Shown here one piece after another: positions 20,989 through 32,996 of a stretch of DNA of 64,000 nucleotides. This DNA is from Mrakia gelida (taxonomy: Eukaryota; Basidiomycota; Tremellomycetes; Cystofilobasidiales; Mrakiaceae). The notes beneath the pieces were generated by a model that saw only the letters and a list, made by a program, of their open reading frames with translations, made no database searches and was not told the origin of the DNA. A program made the translations under genes and the position numbers. The first letter of the stretch is position 1. The number at the start of each line of letters is the position of its first letter. The stretch lies in NCBI GenBank assembly GCA_024345305.1, contig BRON01000018.1, positions 682,001 to 746,000 of the forward strand, written 5' to 3'.

Positions 20989-23900
20989 ATGGCGACCACT
21001 CTCTCTACCATCCCAGCGAAGGCAGCTCCCGTAGCTCCTTCTGCTCCTCTTCCTAGACCTACAGATGGGTGAGTCCAGCCGTCGAGAGTGAAAGGGGAGG
21101 ATAGAGTCGAAGCTGACCTTCGTCTCGTCTCGATTCGTTTGAACAGAACTGCTGTTGTTTTGACGGACCCTTGGTGAGTCTGTTCGATTGTCGCTGTATG
21201 GGGGTAAGGAAGACCTGCTAACCATCTTCTTTACCTTTGCTTGTATAGGCTCGAGCCTTTCAGTCCGTTCTTCAAAGCTCGTTACGCCAAATACCTCGAG
21301 TGGGTCAAGACGATTGATGAGACCGAGGGAGGGATAGACAAGTTCAGTAAAGGATGGAAGGGTGATAACGGGCTGGTGAGTACGATGGTCTATTTCTCTT
21401 TGGATGGAGAGTGAGGAGGTGGAGTTGGGGTGGGAGAAAGGAGGAGGGAGGAGGAGGGACGGAACCGAGAGGAGATGGACGAGTTTGAAGGAAAGCTGGG
21501 GGCGGGTCTAGCAAATTTGCAGGAGTCTCTGCATGGGAGCAGAGAGCTCGCTCCTGTATAGACGCTCGTGAGCTGGAAGGATGGGAGACTGGAAGGAGAG
21601 GCGAGGGCGGACCGAGATGTGCGAGCTCGAAGAAGGAGGAGAGAGGTTGGAGCCTCCTCCCTCCTTGTTCTTCTCCTTCGACGGAGCTCAACCTCTCCCC
21701 ACCTTCCCCTCCTACAACTTTCTACACCACCTCCTGTGCAAGCCCGCTCACCCACCTACCCAACCATACCCTTCTTCCCTCCTCACTCCTCGCGGTTCTC
21801 TCTCCTTTGATCCATCTCAAACGACCGAGCGACAGAGCGAGCTGACCCGCTTCCCCTCCCTCCCTTCTTCCTTCTTCCAATCGTTCCGTTCCCCAGGGTT
21901 TCCAAGTTCTCAAGGACAATACCATCCTCTACCGAGAATGGGCACCTGGAGCAGACAAAGCTTTCTTGATCGGTGACTTCAGTCCGTACTCGGAAACTCT
22001 TCCCTCAGATCCTCATCCATTGACCAAACAGAGATGGGAGGAGACTCGTCCAAGCTCACACGTCCGTTTCGTTCTCTTTGATTCCTCGTTTTCTCGCAGA
22101 TGACTGGAACAGGTCCTCGTACGAAATGAAGAAGAATGGCTACGGAACGTTCGAGGTCAGGATCCCTCCTACCGCGCAGGGAGAGGCAGCGATCAAGCAT
22201 GATTCGAAGATCAAGGTGAGCTTTGAGAACGAGAGCTCGACGCGGTCGAGACATCCTCTATGAAGGAAGTAGAAGGCGAAGCTGACCCTGCCTTCCTTCA
22301 TCGCTTCTCGTCATAGCTTCATCTCAAGCTCTCATCTGGAGAGGAGGTCGATCGAATCCCAGCTTGGATGTGAGTCGAGTCGAGCTCGCGCGAGCTCACA
22401 ACCTCTCCCTTCCCTTCTTCACGACTAACCTTCCTGCTTTCGACAATCCCACAGCACTCGAGTCACTCAGGACCTGAACGTCTCACCAGTCTACGACGGT
22501 CGATTCTGGAACCCTCCCAAGAAGCACGTCTTCAAGAACCCTCGACCTCTCAAGGAGATGGAGCGACTGCAGCGAACGGGAGGTGTCAAGATCTACGAGG
22601 CTCACAGTTCGTTCCCTCTTGTTGTTTTTCGAGCTCATTAAAATGTTGGCTGACTCTCCTTTTCATTTCAGTCGGTATCTCGACGCCTGAGGGACGAGTC
22701 GGAACGTACAAGGAGTTCGAGAAAAACATGCTGCCGAGGATCAAAGCGCTCGGATACAACACCATCCAGATGTATGTCCATATCTCTGTCCGCTCGACGG
22801 TTTGTTGTTCGAGAGACTGACCTTCTTCCGTTTCGACAGGATGGCGATCATGGAACACCCCTACTACGCGTCGTTCGGATACCAAGTCACCTCTTTCTTC
22901 GCCGTCTCCTCTCGTTACGGACCTCCCGAGGACCTCAAGAGTCTCATCGACACCGCTCACGGACTCGGATTGACCGTTCTGCTCGACGTCGTCCACAGTC
23001 ACGCTTGCAAGAACGTTCTCGATGGGTGAGTTGACTCGAGGGAGAGAGGGAGGGTGGGAACGAGAGCTCACGCGTCTCGTCTTCGTCTTGATTTCCTTCG
23101 CCTCACAGACTGAACCAGTTCGACGGAACCGACCACCAGTACTTCCACGAGGGAGCCAAGGGTCGACATGAGCTCTGGGATTCGTGAGTCAAAGCTCCTT
23201 CGCCTCGAGATCTCGACGCGACTTCGAACTGATGACTTCGTTCTCGTCTCAGCCGTCTCTTCAACTACGGTCACCACGAGGTCCTTCGATTCCTTCTCTC
23301 CAACCTACGCTTCTACATGGAGGAGTACATGTTCGATGGATTCAGGTTCGACGGAGTCACGAGCATGATGTACACCCATCACGGAATCGGAGCTGGTTTC
23401 TCAGGTGAGTCGCGTCGTCTCTTCCTTCCGCTCGACGCGATTCTCGTTCTGACATCCTCGCCTCTTCCGTCCCTCTTGCAGGTGGTTACCACGAGTACTT
23501 CGGAGCCAACGTCGATGACGAAGCCGTTGTTTACCTCATGCTCGTTCGTCCCTCTCGTCCACTACCTCGTCTCCCCTCTCGCGACCTAACTCCCTCGTTT
23601 CCCTCTTCTTCCCTTCGCCAGGCCAACTCGATGATCCACGCCCTCTACCCAACAGCCATCACCATCGCCGAGGACGTTTCTGGAATGCCAGCTCTCTGCG
23701 TTCCCGTCCCTGACGGAGGAGTGGGATTTGACTACCGTCTCTCGATGGCCGTGCCGGATATGTGGATCAAGCTCCTCAAGGAGTCCAAATCGGACTCGGA
23801 CTGGGACATCGGAAACATCGTCCATACGCTCGTCAACAGGAGACACGGAGAGAAGAGCATCGCGTACGCGGAGAGTCACGATCAGGCGTTGGTCGGAGAC

Positions 23901-25087
23901 AAGACGCTCGCGTTTTGGTTGATGGATCGGGAGATGTGTGAGTGTCTGTTGTTCTTTCTTCGAGAGGGAGAGAAGGTTTTCGAGCTGAAGCTGACAATCT
24001 TATTCTTGACTCGCAGACACCAACATGTCGGACCTCTCGGTGATGACTCCTGTGATCGAACGAGGACTTGGACTGCACAAGCTCATTCGGTTCGTCCTTT
24101 CTCCTTCCTCGACGCGTTCTCGGAATCGACCCGAGCTGACTCTTCCCTCTCTCGTCTCTCTCCAGACTTCTCGTGCACACTCTTGGAGGAGAGGGTTACC
24201 TCAACTTCGAAGGAAACGAGTTCGGACATCCTGAGGTTCGTCGCGTCGTCCTCCCGTCTTCCTCCCCTCCCTTCCTCCTTTGACTGACCTGACTCCCTTC
24301 CTGCTTCGTTTCACTTCTCTTCTCGTAGTGGCTCGACTTCCCTCGTCAAGGCAACAACAACTCGTTCCATTACGCTCGACGACAGTTCAACCTCCCCGAC
24401 GACCCTCTGCTTCGATACAAGTACCTCAACGCGTTCGATGCGGAGATGAACAACCTCGAGGCGAAGTGGCATTGGCTGTCTGCTCCCCAGGTGCGTCTCA
24501 TGTCTCGTCTTTCTGCTGTCTCCCTTCTCTGCTGTCTTGCCTTCAGCTCCTCCTTCGTCTCCTTTTCTTCGTTATCCCTCGTCGCGTTGAGCTGACCTCG
24601 TTCCTCGTTTTGTCTTTTCTTCTTCTTCCACTCCTTCCCTTCTCTCGCCCTCTTCCCCACCCCGCACTCCGTCCTCCTCTCACAGGCTTACGTCTCCCTC
24701 AAACACGAAGCCGACAAGGTCATCGTCTTTGAGCGAGCTGGTCTTCTCTTCATCTTCAACCTCCACCCCACCGAATCGTTCGTCGACTTCCGAGTCGGAG
24801 TGGACGTCCCTGGAACGTACGCCGTGCTGCTCTCGAGCGACGAGAAGAAGTTCGGAGGGTTCGATAGGATCGCGTTGGACACGAAGCACTTCACGACGCC
24901 GATGGAGTGGAACGGGAGGGCGAACTGGTGAGTCTTCTCGACGCGTCTTTCGTTTCGTCGCGTTGGTTCGTCCGTTCGAAACGAACACAACTGACCCGCT
25001 TCTCCCTCTTCACTTCTGTCTTCAACTTACAGGCTGCAAGTCTACATCCCAACGAGGACGGCTCTCATCCTCCAGAAGATCGAGTAG
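20989..25087 (+). CDS. GLC3: 1,4-alpha-glucan (glycogen) branching enzyme, GH13
   Basis: About 18 exons, the most intron-dense gene here; roughly 685 residues. Order: short leader; [18 protein letters not shown]48 region ([22 protein letters not shown]); catalytic barrel with [47 protein letters not shown], the nucleophile Asp in FDGFRFDGV, acid/base Glu in [10 protein letters not shown] and Asp in [12 protein letters not shown]; then [18 protein letters not shown]-terminal beta domain ending [13 protein letters not shown]. The enzyme transfers alpha-1,4 glucan segments to alpha-1,6 positions in glycogen. The GDFN codon is split by a GTCCGT-type donor, as in the JmjC gene. The longest intron (about 21376-21896, after DNGL) is roughly 520 bp. 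Several introns carry CGACGCG words. Confidence 0.97.
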
Positions 25088-25634
25088 ACTCGCACGCCCG
25101 TCGTCTAGTCTCGTTTTTTCTCTCGTCTTCCTTCTTAGCTCTTCGCACACACGTACTTATCTATCTCAGCTCTTTTCCGCTCCTCTCTTTCTCTCCCTTT
25201 CTGTAACGAACTCTCCAAAACACATCGTCGAACGGCGACTCCGTTTCGTTTGCTTCTCTCTCTGTCTTCTCGTCTTTTTTTGCTTTCGAACTCGGTCCCG
25301 CTTTCCTTTGTAGTTACGATGTGATTTCGCTTTCGAAGACAAGTCATGCCCCTTTTTGATTCTTCCGGCGCGATCTGAGTGTCGAAGTCCTCTCAACGAC
25401 AAGGCGCAGCAGCGATGTGTTTCGTTTCAGACCGAGCCGCTGTCTCGCTCAGCTCTCCCGCTCCTCTTCTTTCCCTCGACCTCATCACACCACCAACTCT
25501 TCGTTCTCCTATCCTCTTTCCCGCCTTCGGACTCATCTTCACTCTCGCCTCACCGTCCTCGCTCTCTCGACATCTCCTCGTCGCGTCGCGTCGCTCCTCC
25601 CTCTCTCCCCCTCAACCGCTTCCCTCCCCTCCTA
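25088..25634. other. GLC3 3' UTR and downstream promoter region
   Basis: 547 bp, strongly pyrimidine-rich on the plus strand. No supported ORF. It should hold the GLC3 polyadenylation region and the leader of the gene at 25635. Confidence 0.45.
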
Positions 25635-27560
25635 CATGCGCGCTTGGACGACTGAACAGTTCCACCACCCCACGGAGGGTACCCCAGCCCAGCAAGCTCA
25701 CTACAACAGCCTCTCAGGGGGCTTTCGAGGAGGGCACACCAACAAGTTCCGAACGGGAATCGAGAAGGCTCTGAAAGAGCTCTCTCCCTGGGATCCGACG
25801 AGTATCCCGTTGACGTACGAGGTTAGAATGTGGGCGGTGCAGAAGGGCTGGGAGAGAGGGGATATGCCGAAGTCGACTTGGGGAGTTGACGTCGTGGAGA
25901 AGCCTGTTTGGGTGAGTCGTTCGTGCTGCTGTCAGAACGAGGTCCGATCTGAGGTCTAGAGGCGAAGTTTTGGGCTGATACAGCCCTCGGACTGGAATGT
26001 CTCAGACCTCGGAGAGCTCGGAGAGCTCGAAAGGAACGTCTATGGATCGATACGAGTTCAGCAGGAGGTTGAACGAGGTGCGTTGTCGTCTCTTTCCTTT
26101 CGAGCTGAACCTCGCTCTCCAATCTCAGCGAAGCCCTTCTGACCAACCTCTCGACTCGTAGGAGGTTCGTCTGTTCCGTTGTCGGCGAAAACAACAGCAG
26201 CAGGAGGAGGAATCGGCTCATCGCCGTCGCGTGGCCGTCCGAAGCTCCCCGACGCCAACTCCCTCGCCTCTACTTCTCGAGCACGGTACCACTCTTCGAA
26301 CACTCTCCAAACCACCCATTTCGACTCCCAGAGTTCTCGACCCTCCCCTCACTCCTCCGCCATCTCCACCTCGCGACTCCAACCCCTCGAAGTCCGACGC
26401 GTCGACCTCCATCCCGTCCTCAGCCACCTCAACTTCAGCATCGCCTCGTCTCGTAAGACCAGACCTCTCCAATCTTCTGGATGAGACGCAACCTACGGTA
26501 CCGCTTTCATCGGAGTTCAACTTCAAGTGCAAGGTTGAGGAAATCGAGCCATTCATCACCTACAGTACTCCTCGTCTTCGCGTCCGTCGGCTTCAGCCCC
26601 GCCGGATCATCAGTCTTCGGTGAAAGACGAGGACAGTCAGGCGGAGCAGCCGTCTACAGTCAAATTCCAGGAGAGTATACTGGAGTTGAGCGACCTGGCG
26701 AAAATGGCTGCTAAGGTGAGTTCCGAACTCTTGCTAGCTGTCGTCTTGGAGTCCCTCAGTTTGCCTTCGAAACGGAACTCTCGCTGAAGGCTTTCATCTG
26801 CGCTTTGTTTATGCGATATTTCAGCTCGAGGATGATGTTAACCGAGTGGTGAGCTGACTCTACACTCGTCCCCAAACGTCGACCACGCGTCGAGGAGACG
26901 GTGGCGTCCGTTCTGATTGACTGACGCTCTGCTCTCGTTTTTTTTTTTTTCTCAAGTACGACAAGATCCTCTCGTCGAAGGGAATCAAGGCCGAACGTAG
27001 AGAGCTCAAGGACGTCAAGGCAGAGGAATGTCCAGCAGCTCGGACTCGAACATCGGATCACGTCAATCCTCCGTTGAACAGCTCTTCGTCGGGTCGGGTC
27101 CTCCCATCAAGCTCGAGAAGGTCAACTCTCCGTTCCGTCGATACGATATCATCCTCACACTGGATAGCACCTGCCAGGATTCTCAGCGCTCCAACATCGA
27201 GATGATGCTGAGGCAGAGGGAAAGCTACAAAAGACTGAGCGACGAGACGCGCTTCCCAACCATCTGCAGCGACGTGAGTTCGCTCCTTCCCCCATAACTT
27301 GGTTTTCGGGCAAGCTTGACTAACCCTCTCTTTCCTCTGCTGAGACAGTACGTGAAGCGACTGCGCAAGTTGGTGAGTCATACAGTATCGGTCGCGTCCA
27401 TCGTCCTCCGCACCGTCGATCAGGTTCTTCGAACAAGCTTACAATTCCTTCGAAGATTTGGCTGACACTATCTTTCATTTTATTCTCGCTTCAGGATGAG
27501 GCAATCGAGGAAGCCGAGAACCGACTCGCGCTGGACATCTGGGCTGACACCGTCGATTGA
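25635..27560 (+). CDS. Unknown protein with several apparent frame breaks
   Basis: Exon 1 starts MRAWTTEQFHHPTEGTP and reads well to VVEKPVW; an intron follows (25915-25983), then PSDWNVSDL in phase. From about 26200 the best coding frame changes: SRGRPKLPDANSL early, then a different frame with SPRLVRPDLSNLLDETQP, then back to QSSVKDEDSQAEQPSTVKFQ. Later exons give LAKMAAK-LEDDVNRV-YDKILSSKGIKAERRELKD (coiled-coil-like), and after another one-base shift near 27015-27028, SPFRRYDIILTLDS and RSNIEMMLRQRESYKRL, ending DEAIEEAENRLALDIWADTVD. A 32-nt intron would be needed at one junction, shorter than any other here. Either a pseudogene, two overlapping gene models, or indel errors. No family was recognised. 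Confidence 0.45.
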
Positions 27561-27874
27561 TCGATCTTGGAGGTCCGTCCCAACTTCATTTTCCCTCTCA
27601 TGTCGCCCTCTCTCTCGTCTCGGGGTCAAAGTCTCACTAAAGGCATATCTCTCCCCTCAATCTACAGATGGAAGCACCGCCTTTCTCGAGGCGGTTGTCG
27701 TTCGGACTTTTCGATTTGGCTTCGGCGACGCGACGTGCGAAGGTGTTTGCGTAGGCTAGCTCTCTCTTTGAGGGTCGAGGTCGTTAATCACATCAGAATA
27801 CAACTTCCGAAAGGTTCAGAGCACGAGATGAAGGAAAGCAGAGATCCCAAAAACGTAAAGACAACCGAGAGAGA

Positions 27875-30794
27875 TCAAGAACGATCAACGTTCTTGAACC
27901 GAAGAAGAGGAGCCAGCCTCGCAGGCTTGCACGCGAGACCGATGAAGGGGTGCTGCATAACAAAGATCAAGAAGGGGAAGGGAGGAGGGAGTCAGCCAAG
28001 CTTGTCGCGTGAGAAAACGAAAGCAGTATCGACGGGACGCGATACAACTCACCTCCAACAGCTCCGCCGCCGTCGCTCTCGCGTGCACGTCAACGCACAG
28101 CGAGACCGACAGGAACTCCTTCAGAGCGTATGACGAGCGCTCGGGATGCTGGAGGGTTGGAGTACCGTTGGTGGCGATGAGGTAGAGGGCTCGAAGGGTG
28201 TCGAGCTGGAGATAAGGAGGTTCGCCCTCGATCATTTCTGCGCGAGCGAGAACAAACGAGCGAACGAAGGGTCAGCTTTGATCTCGGGGCCGAGAAAGAG
28301 AGGGAGAGATGACGAACCGATGAGCATGATTCCGAGAGACCAGATGTCGACTTTGGACCCGTAGTCTTTCTGCTTGACGACTTCGAGGGGAGGGGGGGTC
28401 GAGGGAAACCGGAGAGTCAGTCGGCTTGTTCGTCGTCATCTTCGAAGGACGAGAGATAGAGACGAGTCGCTCACCTTCAGGGGCCATCCAGCAAGCTGTT
28501 CCCACCATAGTCGCTCTCTTGTTCTTCTCCGGTCGCAGCTTGGCGCAGAATCCGAAGTCAGCTAAGGGGAGAAGTGGAGGGAGGGGAGGGTCAGGACGAC
28601 GAGCGACGACGAAGTAGAGCGAGCGAAGAGGGGTTCGAGCTTACTGATCTTGACGTAGCCACGGTCATTGAGAAGTACATTGTCGCTCTTGACTGGTGGG
28701 AGGGGAGAATGAGAGGGTTGGGTCAGTTCGAAGGAGGAGGAGGGCGAGGCGAAAGCAGGCGGCGCGACGCGACGAAGAACGAGACTCACTGTCTCGATGG
28801 ATGATCCCTTTCTTGTGGACGTAGTCAAGTCCCTTGAGAGTCTGGAGTAAGTGAGAAAGAAGCAGTTCAGGAGACGAAGTCGAGCGGGAGAAGAGCTCTC
28901 GACGCACCTGAAGAATGACACCCGCTATTTGATCCTCCCTCAGCCTCTTGTTGTTGTCGATCACATCCGTAAGATCTCCCCCCTCCATGTACTCCATCAC
29001 CACCCAAAGCTCGACATTACTAAGGTAGGCGCCGACGAAGTTGACGATGTTCGGGTGCTGGCTCTCCTTCATGACGACGATCTCGTTCAGGATGACTTCC
29101 TTTCGAGGCTGCTTGTTGAGGTTCATCTGCTTGATGGCGACCATGGTTCCGTCGGAAGCAGACTTGGCGACGAAGACCATTCCCGATGCTCTGTTTGCGA
29201 AGTAAGAAGAGGGAAGGCGGACTATCAATTGGAGCTCGACGCGACGAAACAACGAGAGGAGAGGATACGAGACGAAGCAAAGGAGCGGTGATCGGAACTC
29301 ACCCTTGTCCGACCTTCCTGATTTTTTGATAAAGAACGGAAGGGTCTCCATTCTGGCTCACGACGGCTCGAAGTCGTTCCATGATCTCGCGATCCGACAA
29401 AGTACTCGTCCGACCGACAGCTTTCGTCGCGCTCCCGGACGACGAACGAGGCCTCGAGAGCTTGAGAGCCGTGATTCCGGAGTTGATAGAGGAGGATGGA
29501 GAGGGCGAGTGATTGAGGTCGGAATGTTGAGTGGAGAGGGAGGGTTTGGACGACTGGTAGATAATTTGAGACGAGGACGAGGGTTCCTGGGAGGGAGGAA
29601 GGAACGAAGGTTCGGTCAGCTCGCTGAAAATGACATCGAAGACATGCTCGAAATAAACTGGGGTCTACTCACATCATATGCGAACGTGGAAGGAGACGGC
29701 GAAGGAGCGACTCGAGCGTTGTTGACCTGAAGCGGCGATTTCGACGACGACGCGACCTTCTCGAGGTCCGCTCGATACCTCTCCAGTTCCGCCGGCGTTG
29801 CGCCCACCCCTGTCACTCCCAGTCCTCCGAACTGATCCTCCGGTGGTGTGAGAGTGTTGGGTGGTCGAGCGAAGGACTGGAGAGGAGGAGAGGGACCAAG
29901 ACCGAAGTCGTTCGAGTCGACGTCGCTCTCAAGCAAGCTCTGAGCGTCCGTGTAGAATTCGAGGACGTCGAGAACGGCTTGAGGATCCTTGGCATAATCT
30001 TCTTTCGTGATGGCTGAGGAGGTGAGGAGTCGAGTCCATTGCTCGGGGAGACCCTTGAGGAACGAAGCGAAGACGAGAGGAGGTTGAGGTCGATCAGCTC
30101 TCGATTTCCACTCGGAGCTCTGTCCCTCCAACCACACCTTCCGAAGAAGAGTCATGACTCACAGTGAAGGCTCCAGTAACCGGATCGAACCCGACGTGAA
30201 CGTTGTGGGTGAAGTTGGTCGGCGCAGAGAACGAAGGAGCCGTCTTCTCCTCGAGCCACTCGATCCAGTCGTAGAGTTCCTCGTCCGACTTGAGCGATAC
30301 GAAGTAGGACCTTTCCCTCGTGATGATCTCGATGCAGTAAGAACGGAGATCCGTTCGTAGGACCTTAGTGATCTCGCGAAAGCGAAGGGAGGTTGACGGT
30401 TGAGAGGCGGACTGAAGAGCGCCGAGGGGAGGAAGTCGAGGTAGAGTCAGCGTGGGTACTTCCAGCATGCTTTGAAGATGGTTTCGAGCCGCCTTGGAAG
30501 CATCTATATCCCTTCGAGGTTCAAAAGAAGGATCGAGCTCACCTCCGTCTTCCTGAACGTGAGAGCCTCATCCTCGAGAGCCATCCATCGCTTGTTCCAA
30601 AGGAGGGTTTCCTTCAAGCTCACGAACCCAGCCTTGCGAGGTCCGACTCTAGATGACGATGGTGAGAGGAAGTACTTGGAGAGATGGGAATTGGTGGTGT
30701 TGGCGTTGTTGAAGGTGGAAGAGCTGGCGAAGGGAGGGTGAGGTGGTGGAGGAGGAGGAGCAGCTCGGGAGGGGAGGAGGGAGGTCGAGGCCAT
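27875..30794 (-). CDS. CLA4: PAK-family serine/threonine kinase with PH and CRIB domains (Cla4 type)
   Basis: Domain order fits Cla4: PH ([21 protein letters not shown] ... [24 protein letters not shown]), CRIB ([30 protein letters not shown]), a Ser-rich linker, then kinase: [54 protein letters not shown] with an intron splitting [25 protein letters not shown], and the closing [17 protein letters not shown]. It is a Cdc42/Rac effector acting in polarity, budding and septin organisation in fungi.
The activation loop reads GTACWMAPE where most PAKs have GTPYWMAPE. Start 30794 ([10 protein letters not shown]) is chosen because a leader intron ends just upstream (CTTCACAG). Roughly 800 residues; the 5' leader appears spliced and reaches about 31.2 kb. 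Confidence 0.93.
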
Positions 30795-31474
30795 GTTGTT
30801 TGCGAGACGATGAGCTGTGAAGACGAGGAACAAAGTTGACGATATGAGTTGGCCGATACTTTTGAGGTTCATAGAGAAGAAGAACGCGAAGAGATGGAAC
30901 GGGAGGGAGAGGAGGAGGGGGGGCAGGGAAGGAGGAGGAGAAGGAGGTGCGAGCTCACGAGAAGGAGAAGGCCGACGATGAGAAACGAGGGTTTGCTGGC
31001 CCTCCTGGGTTGTTGAGGAGATCGGACCTAGCTGAGGAACGCAAATTGAAGCTGGAGACCGTGTTAAAAGCGAGCTTGTTGCCAGTTGGAAGCTGAAAAG
31101 ACGAAGAGGGCTGATCGGAGAAGGCGCAAGGGAAAGAGAGCCACGCTGCTCGTTGACTGTGCTCTTTTTGGGGTTGGGAAGGTTGACTGTTTTCTCGAGC
31201 ATCGTGTAGACCGGGGAGTGGTATCTGAAGTTCAGCTGAACCCAAACTCATAAAGGAAATAGAGAAATCAGGGGGATTCGCGTCGGCCTCGAAATCGCGT
31301 CAAAACACGTCGCGTCGCTTCCCACAATATCGTCTCCCTCGACCCCATTTCGCTCAGAGGGCAGACTTGTCAAAGCTCACAGATGTTATCCACTCCGTTC
31401 CTCTTCTTGCTTTCCGGTACATGCTCAACTCATCGCATCCACCTCCTCCTCCAAGCCTCACCCCAAGCGAACCA

Positions 31475-32751
31475 CTACTCCTCGTCCGAATCCTCGTCGT
31501 CGTCCCCACCAAACATATTCCTCGTCGTCTTCCCTCCCAGCTTCGACAGCCTAGGCTTCTTCTTCGTCGGAGGAGCCATCGCAGCGGTGGAGGTACCCGT
31601 CGATGATCGTTTCGCTGCTGCCGACGAAGGCGAAGGTTTGGAGGGAGGAAGAGGGAGAGCCGCTGCTGAGGTCGGAGGTCTGGGTTTGGGCTTGGCTGGC
31701 GACGGAGGCTGTTGAATGTGTTGTTGCGAAGGTGGTGGTGGTGGTTGTTTCGATCCTTCCGTCGTCGATCCCTCTCGCGTCCCACCCACTCCCTGCTCCA
31801 ATTCGTCCCATACACCCTCGACTTTGACCAACCACGAGCTGATCCATCCTCGAAGCTGCTCCCAGGGAAAGTTGCTGTGCTTAGAGACTTCTTCGTTTGA
31901 ATATGCGGAGGCGAGAGATGATGGGAGGCTGGGAGAGGAGAAGCGAAGAGGTAGGGAGGAGGGAGAGGTCAGGGACGCGTCGAGGAGGTTTGGAAGTCGA
32001 TGCAAGAGGAGGGAGAGAGAGGGAAGGAGGGTCGACCCACTCGCTTGCATCACCATCGTAGGTCCCAACAAAGTCTTGAACGAACTTGAAGACGGCTTGG
32101 ATGATCTTGCGTTGGGTTGCGAGTCGCTTCAGCTCGTCGGCGCTGGAGGAGGAGGAAGAAGACGAGGGTTGATCGGGAGGAGGTGGACGAGGGAAGTAGG
32201 CGTCGACGAGGGATGGGATGGAGGATAGGGAAGTAGGTGTACTGAAGAGGATGGATCGGATGTGCTGTCGAGGAGAAGAAGAGGAAGTGAAGACAGAAGG
32301 AAGGAGGGAGGAGATGATGAGCTCGACGATTGACGGAAGGAGGGACGCGAGCTCATCCGTCCGCTTCCTCCGAGAATCTCCCACTAAAGCAAGACAAAAT
32401 ATGTATAAGACTCACAGCAGCCTTGAGTACCAGCTCTAGAGTCGAACCCTTCCCATCCAGCTTCCTTCCCTTGACCAGGAGAGCTCGCAACTTCTTGATC
32501 TCGACGAGCTCAACGTCCTCCTGCCCTTCCCCTTCCTCCCTCGCCTTCCCTTTCCCTTTAGCCCTTCTGCTCTCCTCGCTCCTCTCCCTCTGGATGATCC
32601 TCCTCTCGGACTCTTGAAGGACGATGGGGAGCCATTCTCTGACTGTGTGGAGGAGGACGATGGTTTGAGGGAAGAGGGTCGTCGGAGGGGAGGAGCTCGA
32701 GAAGATGGTCGAGAGGGTGGGGAGAACGAGTGAAGGTCCAGCGACGGTCAT
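31475..32751 (-). CDS. Unknown, probably nuclear protein
   Basis: At least three exons. Exon 1 starts MTVAGPSLVLPTLSTIF and contains TVREWLPIVLQESERRIIQRER and a Lys/Glu-rich stretch. Exon 2 has RRKRTDELASLLPSIVELIISSLLP and LATQRKIIQAVFKFVQDFVGTYDGD. The last exon has SNFPWEQLRGWISSWLVKVEGVWDEL, a Pro/Ser linker, and a basic-then-acidic tail KKKPRLSKLGGKTTRNMFGGD followed by DEDSDEE at the stop. The exon 1/2 junction probably uses a GTTCGA donor, giving phase continuity into VGDSRRK. The PKKKPR-like patch suggests nuclear location (inference). No family recognised. Head-to-head with the F-box-like gene, 245 bp between ATGs. Confidence 0.6.
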
Positions 32752-32996
32752 GGTTGGAGACGAGGAAGGGACAGGATGTTCCAGGTGCTGTATCGAAGTG
32801 TTGGAAGAAAAGTTGAGAGGGGATGGGTGGAAGTGGGAAGCAAAACGAGGGAAGGAAGCTCGAAAGTGCTTGAGCTTCGCGAGCTGACCTTTCTTCCTTC
32901 CTTTTGACTCCCACCCTCTCCCCTCCTCCCCTTTCTTGAAAACCTTCACCCTCAACCCACCAACCTCATCTATACATCCTCATCTCCTCCACGAAG

